A program made the translations under genes and the position numbers. A DNA stretch of 64,000 nucleotides, taken from contig NZ_JOGR01000005.1 in assembly GCF_000719515.1 (NCBI RefSeq), positions 62,001 to 126,000 of the forward strand, given 5' to 3'. The stretch is from Glycomyces sp. NRRL B-16210. GTDB taxonomy: Bacteria; Actinomycetota; Actinomycetes; Mycobacteriales; Micromonosporaceae. Shown piece after piece: positions 51,299 to 60,646 of the stretch; within the stretch, counting starts at the first letter, position 1; each line of letters begins with the position of its first letter. A model generated the notes under the pieces. That model worked only from the letters and a program-made list of their open reading frames with translations. It ran no database searches and was not told where the DNA came from.

Positions 51299-53617
51299 AT
51301 GCGCGGCCGCATTCTCACCTTGCCCGACCGACCCTGGGCCGCGCTCGCGCTGCTGGTGGTGCTGACGGCGCTCGGCGTCGCCAACTGGGCGGTCGACGCG
51401 AGCCCGCCCTCGCCCGCGCCGGCCGACGCGCCCGCCTCCGAGTTCAGCGCCGGACGCGCCTGGGACACCGTCGAGGCCGTCGCGGCCGAACCCCACCCCA
51501 TGGGCACCCCTGCCAAGGAACGGGTCCGCGACCACTTGGTCGCCGAACTCGCCGCCCTCGGCTTCGACGTCGAGGTCCAGACCGAACTCGCCCGCGACGG
51601 CGGCGCCGGCACGGCCTACTTCGGGCTCGTGGAGAACATCGTCGCCACCCTCCCCGGCACCGACGCCACCGGCACGGTCCTGCTCGTCTCGCACTACGAC
51701 TCCGTCCCCTCCGGACCCGGCGCCGCCGACGCCGCCTCCGGGGTCGCCGCCGTCGTCGAGACCGCCCGGGCGCTCCAACTCGAAGGGCCGCACCGCAACG
51801 ACCTCGTCGTCCTCCTCACCGACGGCGAGGAGATGGGCCTGTTCGGCGCCGAGGCCTACGCCCGGTCCCACCCGGCGGGGGAGGAGCCGACCGTGGTGAT
51901 CAACCTCGAGGCCCGCGGCGTCTCCGGACCCTCGCTCATGTTCGAGACCTCAAGGGACAACGCCGCCCTCATCGAAATGTTCGCCGAGGCCGCGCCGCAC
52001 CCGCACGGCGACTCCTCCGCGATCGAGGCCTACCGCCAGCTCCCCAACGACACCGACTTCACCCGCTTCCACGAGGCCGGCTACATCGGACTCAACAACG
52101 CGTTCATCGGCGGCGCCTCCTGGTACCACACGCCCCACGACGACACCGACCACCTCGACCCGGCCAGCCTCCAGCACCACGGCGAGAACACCCTCGGCAT
52201 CGCCCGCGCCCTTGCACGGATGGACCTCGCGGACCTCGAAGCCGACGGCGACCAGACCTTCTTCGGCTTCTTCGGCCTGCTCGTCCACTACGGCGAAGCC
52301 TGGAACCTCCCGATCGCGCTGCTCGGCCTCGCCGCCGTCACCGCCGCAGCGGCCATCGCCCGCACCAGACGCCGCCTGAGCCCGCCGCGCCTCGCCCTCG
52401 CCTTCATCGCCTTCATCGTGCCGATCGCACTCGCCGGTGCCGCCGCCGTGGGACTGTGGCCCGCGCTCCAGGCCCTGCGGCCGGGCTACGCCGACACTTA
52501 CGGGCTGCTGTTCGACCGCACCTGGTACTACCTGGCGCTCCTGGTCTTCAGCCTCGCCGCGCTCACCGCCTGGTACGCGGCCGTGCGCCGCCGCCTCGGC
52601 GAGGCCGCCGCCGCACTCGCGCCCCTCGCCTGGCTCGCTCTTCTCGGCACGGCCACCGCCCTCACCGTCCCGGGCCTCTCCTATGTGTTCGCCGTGCCCG
52701 CGCTCGCCGCAGTCGGCGTCCTCGCCGCGATGCTGCTCGAACGGCGCTCACGGCCCCTGCGCCTGCTCGGCTACGGGCTCTTCGCGCTCGCCCTCGTCCC
52801 GGCCGTCGTGCAACTGAGCTGGACCTCGAACCTCATCGAGGCGTTCGGCATGGAACTTGCGGCCGTCCCGGCGGTCCTCATCGTCCTCTTCGCCGCACCG
52901 GCGCTGCCGCTGCTGACGATGACCCGCCGCTTCGACGGCCGCGGCCTCCGTCTCGTCCCGGTCACGGCCGCTGTGGCCGCTCTCGCGCTCGTCGGCGTCG
53001 GGCTGGCGGTCGACCGCTTCGACGCCGAGCACCCGCGCCAGGCTTACCTGGCGTACGTGCTCGACGCCGACACCGGCGCCGCCGCCTGGGTCTCGACGGA
53101 CCTCGACCGCTCCGAATGGACCGGCCGCTACATCACCGAGGACGACCTCGCGGACGCCGGCCTCCCCGCGGCCTACGTCGACTCGGCCTGGGGAAGCCCC
53201 GGATTCGGTCCGGCCGAACCGATCGACCTCGCCCCGCCCAGCGCCGTGTCCACGTCCCGCTCGGCCGACGCCGAGACCCTGGAGGTCACCTCGCCGCGCG
53301 GCGCCGACACGATGTGGCTCGCCGTCTACGGCGACCCCGAACGCGCCGAAGTCGCGCTCGCCGACGGGACCTTCGCCGAGTTCGCGATCGAGCCTCCGAC
53401 CGAAGCCGGTGCGCCGAGCCGGATCTGGTTCTACAACGTCCCCGCCGAAGGGTTCACCCTGACCCTGCACGGCCAGGCGGACGGCTTCGACATCACGGTG
53501 TTCGACCAGACGCACGGCATCGAGGACATCGACGGCTACACCGACCGCCCCGAAGATTTCATGCGCTCCCGCGACCGCCAATCCGACACCGTGACCATCG
53601 CCGCCAAAGCCACCTGA
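51299..53617 (+). CDS. Membrane M28 metallopeptidase
   Basis: This 772-residue protein has an N-terminal membrane segment (about 10-30) and an M28 aminopeptidase domain with the two-zinc ligand set: SHYDSVPSGPGAADAASG, TDGEEMGLFGAE (catalytic Glu), INLEARG and WYHTPHDDTD. About eight further membrane segments (about 330-600) and an extracytoplasmic tail follow. This layout matches Fxna/vacuolar-membrane-protease-like M28 proteins. TACAGT at 51255 sets a start near 51267, so ATG 51299 (GAGG upstream) is favoured over the earlier in-frame start at 51260. The substrate is unknown. Confidence 0.92.
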   Translation: MRGRILTLPDRPWAALALLVVLTALGVANWAVDASPPSPAPADAPASEFSAGRAWDTVEAVAAEPHPMGTPAKERVRDHLVAELAALGFDVEVQTELARDGGAGTAYFGLVENIVATLPGTDATGTVLLVSHYDSVPSGPGAADAASGVAAVVETARALQLEGPHRNDLVVLLTDGEEMGLFGAEAYARSHPAGEEPTVVINLEARGVSGPSLMFETSRDNAALIEMFAEAAPHPHGDSSAIEAYRQLPNDTDFTRFHEAGYIGLNNAFIGGASWYHTPHDDTDHLDPASLQHHGENTLGIARALARMDLADLEADGDQTFFGFFGLLVHYGEAWNLPIALLGLAAVTAAAAIARTRRRLSPPRLALAFIAFIVPIALAGAAAVGLWPALQALRPGYADTYGLLFDRTWYYLALLVFSLAALTAWYAAVRRRLGEAAAALAPLAWLALLGTATALTVPGLSYVFAVPALAAVGVLAAMLLERRSRPLRLLGYGLFALALVPAVVQLSWTSNLIEAFGMELAAVPAVLIVLFAAPALPLLTMTRRFDGRGLRLVPVTAAVAALALVGVGLAVDRFDAEHPRQAYLAYVLDADTGAAAWVSTDLDRSEWTGRYITEDDLADAGLPAAYVDSAWGSPGFGPAEPIDLAPPSAVSTSRSADAETLEVTSPRGADTMWLAVYGDPERAEVALADGTFAEFAIEPPTEAGAPSRIWFYNVPAEGFTLTLHGQADGFDITVFDQTHGIEDIDGYTDRPEDFMRSRDRQSDTVTIAAKAT

Positions 53618-53631
53618 CCCCTCCGACCGGT

Positions 53632-54588
53632 TCAGGGGAGCTTGATCACGATCTTGCCTTGGTTGTCTCCGGCGGCGAGCCTTGCGTACGCCTCCGGGGT
53701 CTCCTCCAGTGGGTAGATCCGGTCGATGACCGGTGCCACCGCGCCTTCGGTCACCAGTGCCGTCACCGCCTCCAGGTCCTCTCTCGACTGCGGCACCACC
53801 TGGACCTTCACCTGTTTTCCGGTGGCCGCCCGGATCGCGGGTCCCGCCGTCAGTGTGGCCAGCAGGATTCGCGTGTGCCCTCCGAGCAGCAGGTACGAGC
53901 CGCCCTTCCGCAGTGCCCGGTGGACGCGGTACGGCGAGCGGTGGGCCACGAGGTCCACGATCAGGTCATAGCGGTCGCGGTGGTCGGACCAGTCCTCGGT
54001 CGCGAAGTCGACCGTGTCGTCGGCGCCGAGCCCCGCGAGGTAGTCCGCCTTGTCGGCGCGGTCGACCGCCGTCACGTCGGCGCCCAGGTGCTTGGCGAGT
54101 CCGACCACGAACGCGCCGCCGGCCCCGCCGGCGCCGTTGACCAGCACGCGGTCGCCGGGGCGCACACCCCGCGTGGACCGGTACGCGATGCTGCCCGCCT
54201 GCGGAATTGCCGCCGCTTCGGTGAATGACAGTCCGGGCGGCTTGCGGGCCAGCAGCTTCGGCGAGGTCGCGACGAGTTCGGCGAGCCCGCCGCGGTATCC
54301 GGCGAGCTCGCCGAACACCTCGTCGCCGGGCGCGTACTCGCTCACCGCGTTCCCGACCGCGGCCACGACGCCCGCGACATCGGATCCGGGCACCGGATCG
54401 CGGGGCCGCCGGAGGCCGCCCACGCGGGAGTAGAAGGGCCGGCCGGAGAGGTTCTCGCGGTCCGATCCGTTGAGGGACGCGGCCTTGACCTCGATGAGGA
54501 TCTGGTCCGCCGCGGGCACCGGATCGGGCAGGTCGCCGACGCGGACGACCTCAGGGGTGCCGTAGCGGTCTTGGAGGGCGGCGCGCAT
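53632..54588 (-). CDS. Quinone oxidoreductase-like MDR protein
   Basis: This 318-residue medium-chain reductase of the zinc-free, zeta-crystallin-like group has NGSDRENLSGRPFYSR, PGSDVAGVVAAVG and the NADP-binding VLVNGAGGAGGAFVVGLAKHLGA. No catalytic zinc Cys/His set is seen. It probably reduces quinones or activated alkenes with NADPH. ATG 54588 has AGGAG upstream. Its stop lies 14 bases from the stop of the M28 gene with no hairpin between. Confidence 0.9.
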   Translation of the reverse strand: MRAALQDRYGTPEVVRVGDLPDPVPAADQILIEVKAASLNGSDRENLSGRPFYSRVGGLRRPRDPVPGSDVAGVVAAVGNAVSEYAPGDEVFGELAGYRGGLAELVATSPKLLARKPPGLSFTEAAAIPQAGSIAYRSTRGVRPGDRVLVNGAGGAGGAFVVGLAKHLGADVTAVDRADKADYLAGLGADDTVDFATEDWSDHRDRYDLIVDLVAHRSPYRVHRALRKGGSYLLLGGHTRILLATLTAGPAIRAATGKQVKVQVVPQSREDLEAVTALVTEGAVAPVIDRIYPLEETPEAYARLAAGDNQGKIVIKLP

Positions 54589-54648
54589 GAGGGGCTCCTG
54601 TCTCGCGGCTGCCACGGGTGCCCAGCCTATCGCGGACGGAGCGGCCGC

Positions 54649-55242
54649 TCAACGCATCAGGGCCTCGACCAGGCTGTCTTGCAGCATCGTCAGCCATTCG
54701 TAGACCATCACCAGCGGTTCGCGCGGGTCCTCCTCGGGCAGTTCCCGCAGCTCGTCGTAGCTCTCCTCGTCGGTGACGCCGAGCCTGCTGGCGATGACCA
54801 GCCGCAGGTCGTTGAGGGCGCCGAGCCACTGGCGGCACTCGTCCGGCTTGAGGTGCAGCACCGCGCGGCGCTCGCTCGGGGCCAGCGCGTCGAGCGAGCG
54901 CACCAGTGCCTGCGCGTCCTCGCGTTTGCGGCCCCGCAGGTCCTCCTCGGTGTAGCGGCGGAACTCCGCGGAGGCGGCGCGGGCGTCGCCGTCCGGGCCC
55001 GCGTCGGTGTACGCGTCCGGGAACAGCCGCGCCAGCGCCGGGTCGGCGGGCGGCTCGCTCGGGCCGTCGCTGAACGCCGAGGCGATGAGGTCGGCCGCGT
55101 CGGGCCGCTCGGGCGCCTCGGGTCGGGCGGAGCCGACGAGTTCGAGCATCTGCGAGGCGTAGCCGCGCAGGAGGGTGATCTCGTACGGCTGGAAGACGAT
55201 CGCGGCGCCGCCGCCGCGCAGCGGTTTGAAGTGGCGCGCCAT
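54649..55242 (-). CDS. DUF2017 protein
   Basis: This 197-residue protein belongs to the actinobacterial DUF2017 family that is almost always encoded next to clpS. It is mostly helical, with FQPYEITLLRGYASQMLEL at the start and EPLVMVYEWLTMLQDSLVEAL at the end. Its ATG overlaps the clpS stop by one codon frame (ATGA-type junction). A role in Clp-dependent proteolysis is guilt by association only. Confidence 0.9.
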   Translation of the reverse strand: MARHFKPLRGGGAAIVFQPYEITLLRGYASQMLELVGSARPEAPERPDAADLIASAFSDGPSEPPADPALARLFPDAYTDAGPDGDARAASAEFRRYTEEDLRGRKREDAQALVRSLDALAPSERRAVLHLKPDECRQWLGALNDLRLVIASRLGVTDEESYDELRELPEEDPREPLVMVYEWLTMLQDSLVEALMR

Positions 55243-55571
55243 CAGCGGTCCTGCCGCAGCGTCGCCCAGAGCCCGTAGCCGTGCATGGCCTGCACGTCGC
55301 GCTCCATCGCCTCCCGGGTGCCGCTGGAGACGACCGCGCGGCCCTCGTGGTGCACGTCGAGCATGAGCCGGTTCGCCTTCTCGGGCGAGAACCCGAAGTA
55401 GGTCTGGAAGACGTACGACACGTAGCTCATGAGGTTGACCGGGTCGTTGTGGACGACCGTGATCCACGGGAAGTCCGGCTCGGCGACCGCGTTCGGCGTA
55501 GCGGTCGGCGACTGCTCGGTCTCGGTCGCGGCACCGAGCGGCGGGTCGATGGTTGTCGGACGGGCGCTCAC
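55242..55571 (-). CDS. clpS: ClpS adaptor of the Clp protease
   Basis: ClpS delivers N-end-rule substrates to the ClpA/ClpC unfoldase. The 109 residues comprise a disordered N-terminal third and the core with WITVVHNDPVNLMSYVSYVF and MLDVHHEGRAVV, which supply the N-degron pocket. GTG 55571 was used; CAGCAT 7 bases upstream hints at a leaderless transcript. It is translationally coupled to DUF2017. Confidence 0.95.
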   Translation of the reverse strand: MSARPTTIDPPLGAATETEQSPTATPNAVAEPDFPWITVVHNDPVNLMSYVSYVFQTYFGFSPEKANRLMLDVHHEGRAVVSSGTREAMERDVQAMHGYGLWATLRQDR

Positions 55572-55648
55572 GGGTGCAATGCTGCCATCCGGGGTCTCGC
55601 CCGGCTCGCTCCGCCCCGGCAGAAGCGGCCCCTATTGCACCGATCCGT

Positions 55649-56299
55649 TCACCGGTCCTCGACGAGCCCGTTGCGGTAGGCCCACACGACCGTCTGCACG
55701 CGGTCGCGGGCCCCGATCTTCGCCATGGCCCGGCCCAGGTGCGATTTGACGGTGCTGGTCTCCACGAACAGCTCCTGCGCGATCTCGGCGTTCGACATGC
55801 CCCGCGCCAGCAGCAGCACGATCTCGCCCTCCCGAGCGGTGAGCACCGCGGCCGCCTCGGGGTCCTGGGCCCGCTTGCGGCGCTTGGCGAACTCGGTGAT
55901 GACGCGGCGCGTCACGGCCTGGTCGACCAGGCCCTCCCCGGCGGCGAGCTTGCGGATCGCGTCGATGAGGTCCTCGGGTTCGCAGTCCTTGAGGATGAAG
56001 CCGCTCGCGCCCGCCTCGAGCGCGCCGAACACGTATTCGTCGAGGTCGAAGGTGGTGACCACGAGGATCGCGGGCGCCTCGTCCTCGGCGGTGATCGCCC
56101 TGGTCGCGGCGAGGCCGTCGCCGCCGGGCATCCGCACGTCCATGCAGACCACGTCGGGCGCGAGCCGTTCGGCGGCCTTGACCGCCGCCGGTCCGTCGGA
56201 GGCCTCGCCGACGACCTCGATGTCCCCGGCGTCCTCGAGCAGCACCCGGTATCCGGCGCGGACCACCGCCTGGTCGTCCACGAGCAGCACCTTGATCAC
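55649..56299 (-). CDS. NarL/LuxR-family response regulator
   Basis: This 216-residue regulator has a complete receiver (Asp8, Asp9, phosphoacceptor Asp54 in VVCMDVRMPGGDG, Lys in LKDCEP) and a C-terminal LuxR helix-turn-helix (about 150-210: LTAREGEIVLLLARGMSNAEIAQELFVETSTVKSH). GTG 56299 overlaps the stop of the kinase gene by four bases, so the pair is coupled. The targets are not visible; the lipoprotein gene upstream in the same direction is a candidate. Confidence 0.96.
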   Translation of the reverse strand: MIKVLLVDDQAVVRAGYRVLLEDAGDIEVVGEASDGPAAVKAAERLAPDVVCMDVRMPGGDGLAATRAITAEDEAPAILVVTTFDLDEYVFGALEAGASGFILKDCEPEDLIDAIRKLAAGEGLVDQAVTRRVITEFAKRRKRAQDPEAAAVLTAREGEIVLLLARGMSNAEIAQELFVETSTVKSHLGRAMAKIGARDRVQTVVWAYRNGLVEDR

Positions 56300-57633
56300 G
56301 CGGCATCTCCATTCTCGTCGTCGGCGCCTTTCGGCCGTTCCCTGTCGGCGTCGCGCACCGGCAGCCGCACCAGCACGCGCCAGCCGCCGCCTTCCGGCCC
56401 GGCCTCGACCGGACCTGCTTCGAACGTGGCCCCGACCAGGTCGGCGCGTTCGCGCATCCCGATCAGGCCGGTGCCGCCGGAGCCGATCTCGGCGAGCGCC
56501 CCTCGCGTCGAAGCGCCGTTGGCGACCTCCAGGACCACGCGGTGCCCACCGTAGGCGAGCCGCACCGCCACCGGCGCCCCGGGCGCGTGCTGGCGGGCGT
56601 TCGTCAGGGCCTGTTGGGCGATCCGGTACATCGAGATGTCCGCGATCGGCGGCAGGACCAGCGTCTCGCCCTCGCGTTCGAATACCACGTCGTCCCCGAG
56701 CCGCCGCGACTCCTCGATCAACGCGTCGAGCGCGGACAGGCCCGGCACGGGCGCGCCGCCGTCCTCGCCGTCCCTCTCGCGCAGCAGCCCGACGACCTGC
56801 CGCAGGTTCGCGAGGGTCTCCTTGCCCTGCGAGCGGATCCACGCCGCCCCGGACTTCGCCGCGGCGGTGTCGCGGTCGATGAGCCGCTCGACCGCCGCGG
56901 CCTGGATCACCATGCCCGACAGGTGGTGCGCGGCGACGTCGTGGAGTTCGCGGGCCAGGCGCGTGCGTTCGGCGGTGATCGCGGCCTCGGCCCGCCGGCG
57001 CTGGGCCCGGATCGCCTCGGCGGCGCGTTCGCTCGCCAGCGCCGCGCCGCGGCGGCGCGCGGCCACGTGCACGCCGATGAAGGCCGCCGTGGCATAGAGC
57101 AGGGCGCTCGCGACGACGTGGTTGCCCACGGTCGTCAACGCCCCGTCCTGGCCCCAGGTGCCCGCCGCGGCCGCGAGCGCGGTGGCCGCGACCGCCGCGG
57201 CCATGGCGCCGATCGTGAACCGCACGGCCGCGAGGGTCCCGAGGGTGTAGGCCGCGATCGGCGGGGCGAAGCCGTTGGCCATCACCGGGGGCGCGACCAG
57301 GACGATCACCGCCTGGAGCGCGGTGACCCCCGCGAAGCCCCAGACCGGCCGCACGCGGCGCAGGCACAGCAGCAGCGCCTGCCCGGTCGCGATCCCGGTG
57401 ACGGCCCACGCGGCGTCCGCGCTGAGTTCGAGCGTGGGCTCGGTGGGCACCAGCTTCGCCATCGCCCCGAACAGGGCGAAGGTGAGCACGGCGGCGACCA
57501 GCGCGAACACGCAGTCGCGGGCGAAGGGCCCGCCGGCCCCGAGCCGGGAGAGGAGGCCGTCGAGGCGTTCTCCCGGGGTCGGGGCCGGCGAGGTGCGCTC
57601 GGCCGACGCGGTGCGGTCGATTGGCGTGTTCAT
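56296..57633 (-). CDS. NarL-type sensor histidine kinase
   Basis: This 445-residue kinase has a membrane sensor part of about five to six segments (about 40-190), a HisKA_3 dimerisation helix with phospho-His231 in RELHDVAAHHLSGM and an HATPase domain (YRIAQQALTNARQHAPG, GTGLIGMRERADLVG). There is no large outer loop, so it probably senses a membrane or membrane-protein state, as LiaS/DesK-like kinases do. ATG 57633 follows GAGG. It lies 47 bases after a lipoprotein serine-hydrolase gene. Confidence 0.94.
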   Translation of the reverse strand: MNTPIDRTASAERTSPAPTPGERLDGLLSRLGAGGPFARDCVFALVAAVLTFALFGAMAKLVPTEPTLELSADAAWAVTGIATGQALLLCLRRVRPVWGFAGVTALQAVIVLVAPPVMANGFAPPIAAYTLGTLAAVRFTIGAMAAAVAATALAAAAGTWGQDGALTTVGNHVVASALLYATAAFIGVHVAARRRGAALASERAAEAIRAQRRRAEAAITAERTRLARELHDVAAHHLSGMVIQAAAVERLIDRDTAAAKSGAAWIRSQGKETLANLRQVVGLLRERDGEDGGAPVPGLSALDALIEESRRLGDDVVFEREGETLVLPPIADISMYRIAQQALTNARQHAPGAPVAVRLAYGGHRVVLEVANGASTRGALAEIGSGGTGLIGMRERADLVGATFEAGPVEAGPEGGGWRVLVRLPVRDADRERPKGADDENGDAA

Positions 57634-57680
57634 GCGGACCATCCTCACGCAGCCGTACCGCTTCGCGGCGACCGCTCCGG

Positions 57681-59654
57681 TCAGTAGGTGATGTTCGGTG
57701 AGAGCAACTGGAACTGGATCGCGACGTTCATGACCGCCGAGAGGGCCAGCAGCGTGAGCGCGGTGCCGGTCACGGCCCGCCATCCGGCCTTGCGGCGGAT
57801 CTCGCCGACCAGCCCGAGCACCGCCGGCACCAGGCCGAGCGCGCCGATGACCTGGAGCGCCTGGACGGCCCGGATCGCGGCCGTCGCCGGGTCCTGGAGC
57901 GTCAGGATCTGCATGATGATCATCGCCCATCCGACGAGCGCGAGGAGCGTCGCGACCGCGCCGACGCGGACCAGCGCCCGCCAGAGGCGGCCTTCGCGGC
58001 CCGGGCCCGGGCGGTGGCGCAGCCGGCGGTAGACCGCGGCGACCGGCCACGCGAGGAGTCCGAGGACGAGCACCGCGACGGCGCCGAGCAGCAGCGGCAG
58101 CCCCAGTTCGCGGTCGGCCTCCATCGGCAGGTACGTGATCACCGCGTCCTGGACGATGCCGGTGACCTCGCCGTTCTCGGTGCGCACCGCGATGGCGCGC
58201 TCGCCGTCGATCTCGCGCCACACGTCGGCGCCGATGTGCTCGTACACGTTCGGGCCCTCGGCGACCGGGTCGAGCGGGAAGTACAGGCGCCCGTCGTCCA
58301 GCGCCTCGATCTTCACGGTGCCGATCAAGTCGATCACGTTCAGGAAGTTGCTGTGGAAGCCCCGCGAGGAGTAGTAGGTCCCGGCGATGGCCTCGGCGTC
58401 CACACTGGCGTCAGTGCCGTCCCCGGCGGGGCTCTCGCCCGGGAAGAACCGGTCGGCGAAGCCGCTCATGATCGCCGAGCGCAGCGCGAGGGTCCGCGCC
58501 TCCGCGTTCCCGGAGCTGTTGAGCGACAGGTAGATCCCCGCGCCGTCCTCGAGGTAGAGGTTGAGGTGCGTGTGGAAGAAGTTCGTGTCGCCGCCGTGGC
58601 CGACGATGCGGTGCCCGTTCTGGTCCTCCTCGAACCAGCCCAAGGTCATCCGCTGCGCCCCGGCGAACGCGCCGAGGGTCTCCTCGGTCAGCGCTGGGGA
58701 GTACATCAGTTCCCGGGTGGCCGCGTCCAGCAGCTCGGTCCCGTCGGGGTGCGTGCCGAGCTGCGCGAGCATGAACTGCGCCATGTCGTCGGCGGTGATG
58801 GACAGCGAACCGGCGGGCGGGGTGCCCACGATCTCGAAGGGCTGCGCGGGCCCGTCGCCGTCGAGGTAGCCGTTCGAGACGCGCTCGCGCAGCGCCTCGG
58901 GCAGCGGCTGGCGGAACGAGGACGAGTCCATGCCCAGCGGCGCGAACAGGTGCTCCTCCACGTACTGCTCGAACGGCACGCCGCTGACGCGCTCGACGAT
59001 GTACCCCGCCAGCGAGTTGCCGTAGTTGGAGTACGAGGGCGTCGTGCCCGGCCGGTAGACCTGCTCGGGCGGGTCGGTCGCGAGCACCTCGCGCAGGTCG
59101 ACCTCACCTTCGGTCGCGATGAGGCCGGTGATGCGCTCCTCGAAGCCCGGGGTGTGGCTGAGCAGGTGGCGCAGGGTCAGGTCGTCGTCGAAGTTCCGCT
59201 CGATCTCGAAGTCGAGGTAGGCCGAGACGTCGGTGTCGAGGTCGAGATCACCCGAGGCCACCAGCTGCATCACCGCGGTGGCGGTGAAGACCTTGGCGAC
59301 CGATCCGGCCCGGAACAGCGTGTCGGCCGGGTCGACCTCGACCGGCGCGCCGCCGCCCTCGCCGGTGTCGGCGTAGCCGAAGCCGCGGGTCGTGACGACC
59401 TCGCCGCCGCCGACGACCGCGACCGAGGCGCCGGCGATGCCGTCGCGCTCCAGCAGCGCCGGAAGGGTCTCGTCCAACCACGCGTCCACGTTGGCGCGGG
59501 TCAGCTCCTCGGCGGCGCCCACGGGCGCCGCGTCAACCTCGGGAAGGTCGGGGTCGGCCTGGCCGCAGGCGGCGGTCGCGAGGACCAGGGCCGCGCCGAG
59601 CGCGGCGCCGATCCGGATCGCGAGGCCGCGCCGGGCGGTCTGTGCAACGGGCAT
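57681..59654 (-). CDS. Lipoprotein beta-lactamase-fold hydrolase with membrane tail
   Basis: This 657-residue class C beta-lactamase/PBP4*-like serine hydrolase has a lipoprotein signal (ATAAC, Cys30), Ser118-x2-Lys121 in AGSVAKVF, Tyr208-Ser-Asn210 in SYSNYGNS and a third motif HGGDTN (His353). A C-terminal beta domain (about 430-520) and about four membrane segments (about 535-655) follow. It is anchored at both ends and probably acts on peptidoglycan peptides or D-amino acid esters. GGAGC precedes ATG 59654; the open frame upstream is not coding. It leads the kinase-regulator pair. Confidence 0.9.
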   Translation of the reverse strand: MPVAQTARRGLAIRIGAALGAALVLATAACGQADPDLPEVDAAPVGAAEELTRANVDAWLDETLPALLERDGIAGASVAVVGGGEVVTTRGFGYADTGEGGGAPVEVDPADTLFRAGSVAKVFTATAVMQLVASGDLDLDTDVSAYLDFEIERNFDDDLTLRHLLSHTPGFEERITGLIATEGEVDLREVLATDPPEQVYRPGTTPSYSNYGNSLAGYIVERVSGVPFEQYVEEHLFAPLGMDSSSFRQPLPEALRERVSNGYLDGDGPAQPFEIVGTPPAGSLSITADDMAQFMLAQLGTHPDGTELLDAATRELMYSPALTEETLGAFAGAQRMTLGWFEEDQNGHRIVGHGGDTNFFHTHLNLYLEDGAGIYLSLNSSGNAEARTLALRSAIMSGFADRFFPGESPAGDGTDASVDAEAIAGTYYSSRGFHSNFLNVIDLIGTVKIEALDDGRLYFPLDPVAEGPNVYEHIGADVWREIDGERAIAVRTENGEVTGIVQDAVITYLPMEADRELGLPLLLGAVAVLVLGLLAWPVAAVYRRLRHRPGPGREGRLWRALVRVGAVATLLALVGWAMIIMQILTLQDPATAAIRAVQALQVIGALGLVPAVLGLVGEIRRKAGWRAVTGTALTLLALSAVMNVAIQFQLLSPNITY

Positions 59655-59939
59655 GTCAGCTCCAATGGGTGTCGGTCCTGTGGGGAACGATTTGACCGCG
59701 TTCGCGATCGGTGCGAGATTCCCTTGCGTTCGCACCACTGAATCCTGTCCGGAAACGGGTACCGGCGACGACTGGCGCAAGGCGGAAATCCGCTTGCGAC
59801 CTTTGGGGGAGGCCGCCCGCCCGAACCTGCGCCCTCCGGCGAACCCGCCGCGACGCCGATTGCCGAAACGGCAACAAAACTTGCGGATTCGCGACCTACG
59901 ATGAACCCTGGAACCACCGACGAACACCGGAGGCCGACC

Positions 59940-60578
59940 GTGCACCACCAGTCCGACACCACTGATCTCGCGCAGTTCTGGGAGCAGCACTACGCCGCCC
60001 GCGACCAGGTCTGGAGCGGCCGCGCCAACGCGGTCCTCGCCGAGACCGCCGCAGGCCTGCCGCCCGGCCGCGCCCTCGACCTCGGCTGCGGCGAAGGCGG
60101 CGACGCCGTCCACCTCGCCGCCGCCGGCTGGCACGTCACCGCCGTCGACGTCTCGGCCACCGCGCTGGCCCGCACCCGCGCCCGCGCCGAGGCCGCCGGG
60201 GTCGCAGGATCGGTCACGACCGAGCGGCACGACCTCTCCGAATACGTCCCCGAAGGCCCGTTCGACCTGGTCTCGGCCCAGTTCCTCCAGACGCCGATCG
60301 AGTTCCCGCGGCCCCTGGCGCTGCGGCGCGCGGCCGAGGCCCTCGCCCTCGGCGGCCTCCTCCTGGTGGTCGACCACGGCTCGGCCCCCTCCTGGAGCGA
60401 GGGCCAGGGCCACCACCTCGACTTCCTCAGCCCGGCGGCGCTCTTCGCGAGCCTCGACCTCGACGCCGACCGCTTCGAACCGGCGCGCCTCGACGCCCCC
60501 GAGCGCGAGTCCACCGGCCCGAACGGCGAGCGGGGCACCATCGTCGACACCGTCGTCGCCGTACGCCGCGTCCACTGA
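59940..60578 (+). CDS. SAM-dependent class I methyltransferase
   Basis: This 212-residue protein has the SAM-binding motif ALDLGCGEGGDAVHLAAAGWHVTAVDVS and FDLVSAQFLQTP, resembling the tellurite/thiopurine-like methyltransferase group. GTG 59940 has CGGAGG 6 bases upstream; the earlier in-frame ATG at 59901 overlaps a TACGAT -10 box (59897-59902), so it lies outside the transcript. The substrate is unknown. The 285-bp gap to the divergent lipoprotein gene holds only these promoter elements. Confidence 0.88.
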   Translation: MHHQSDTTDLAQFWEQHYAARDQVWSGRANAVLAETAAGLPPGRALDLGCGEGGDAVHLAAAGWHVTAVDVSATALARTRARAEAAGVAGSVTTERHDLSEYVPEGPFDLVSAQFLQTPIEFPRPLALRRAAEALALGGLLLVVDHGSAPSWSEGQGHHLDFLSPAALFASLDLDADRFEPARLDAPERESTGPNGERGTIVDTVVAVRRVH

Positions 60579-60646
60579 ACGGGATCGACGGACGCTGATT
60601 CCTACAAAAATACTAGGATTAAGGTCCCGCACCGTTTGGAGGAACC

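Noticed and set aside
59655..60632. N-terminal extension of the serine hydrolase frame by 326 codons
   Set aside because: The extension is antisense to the methyltransferase, and a lipoprotein signal with its RBS marks the start at 59654.
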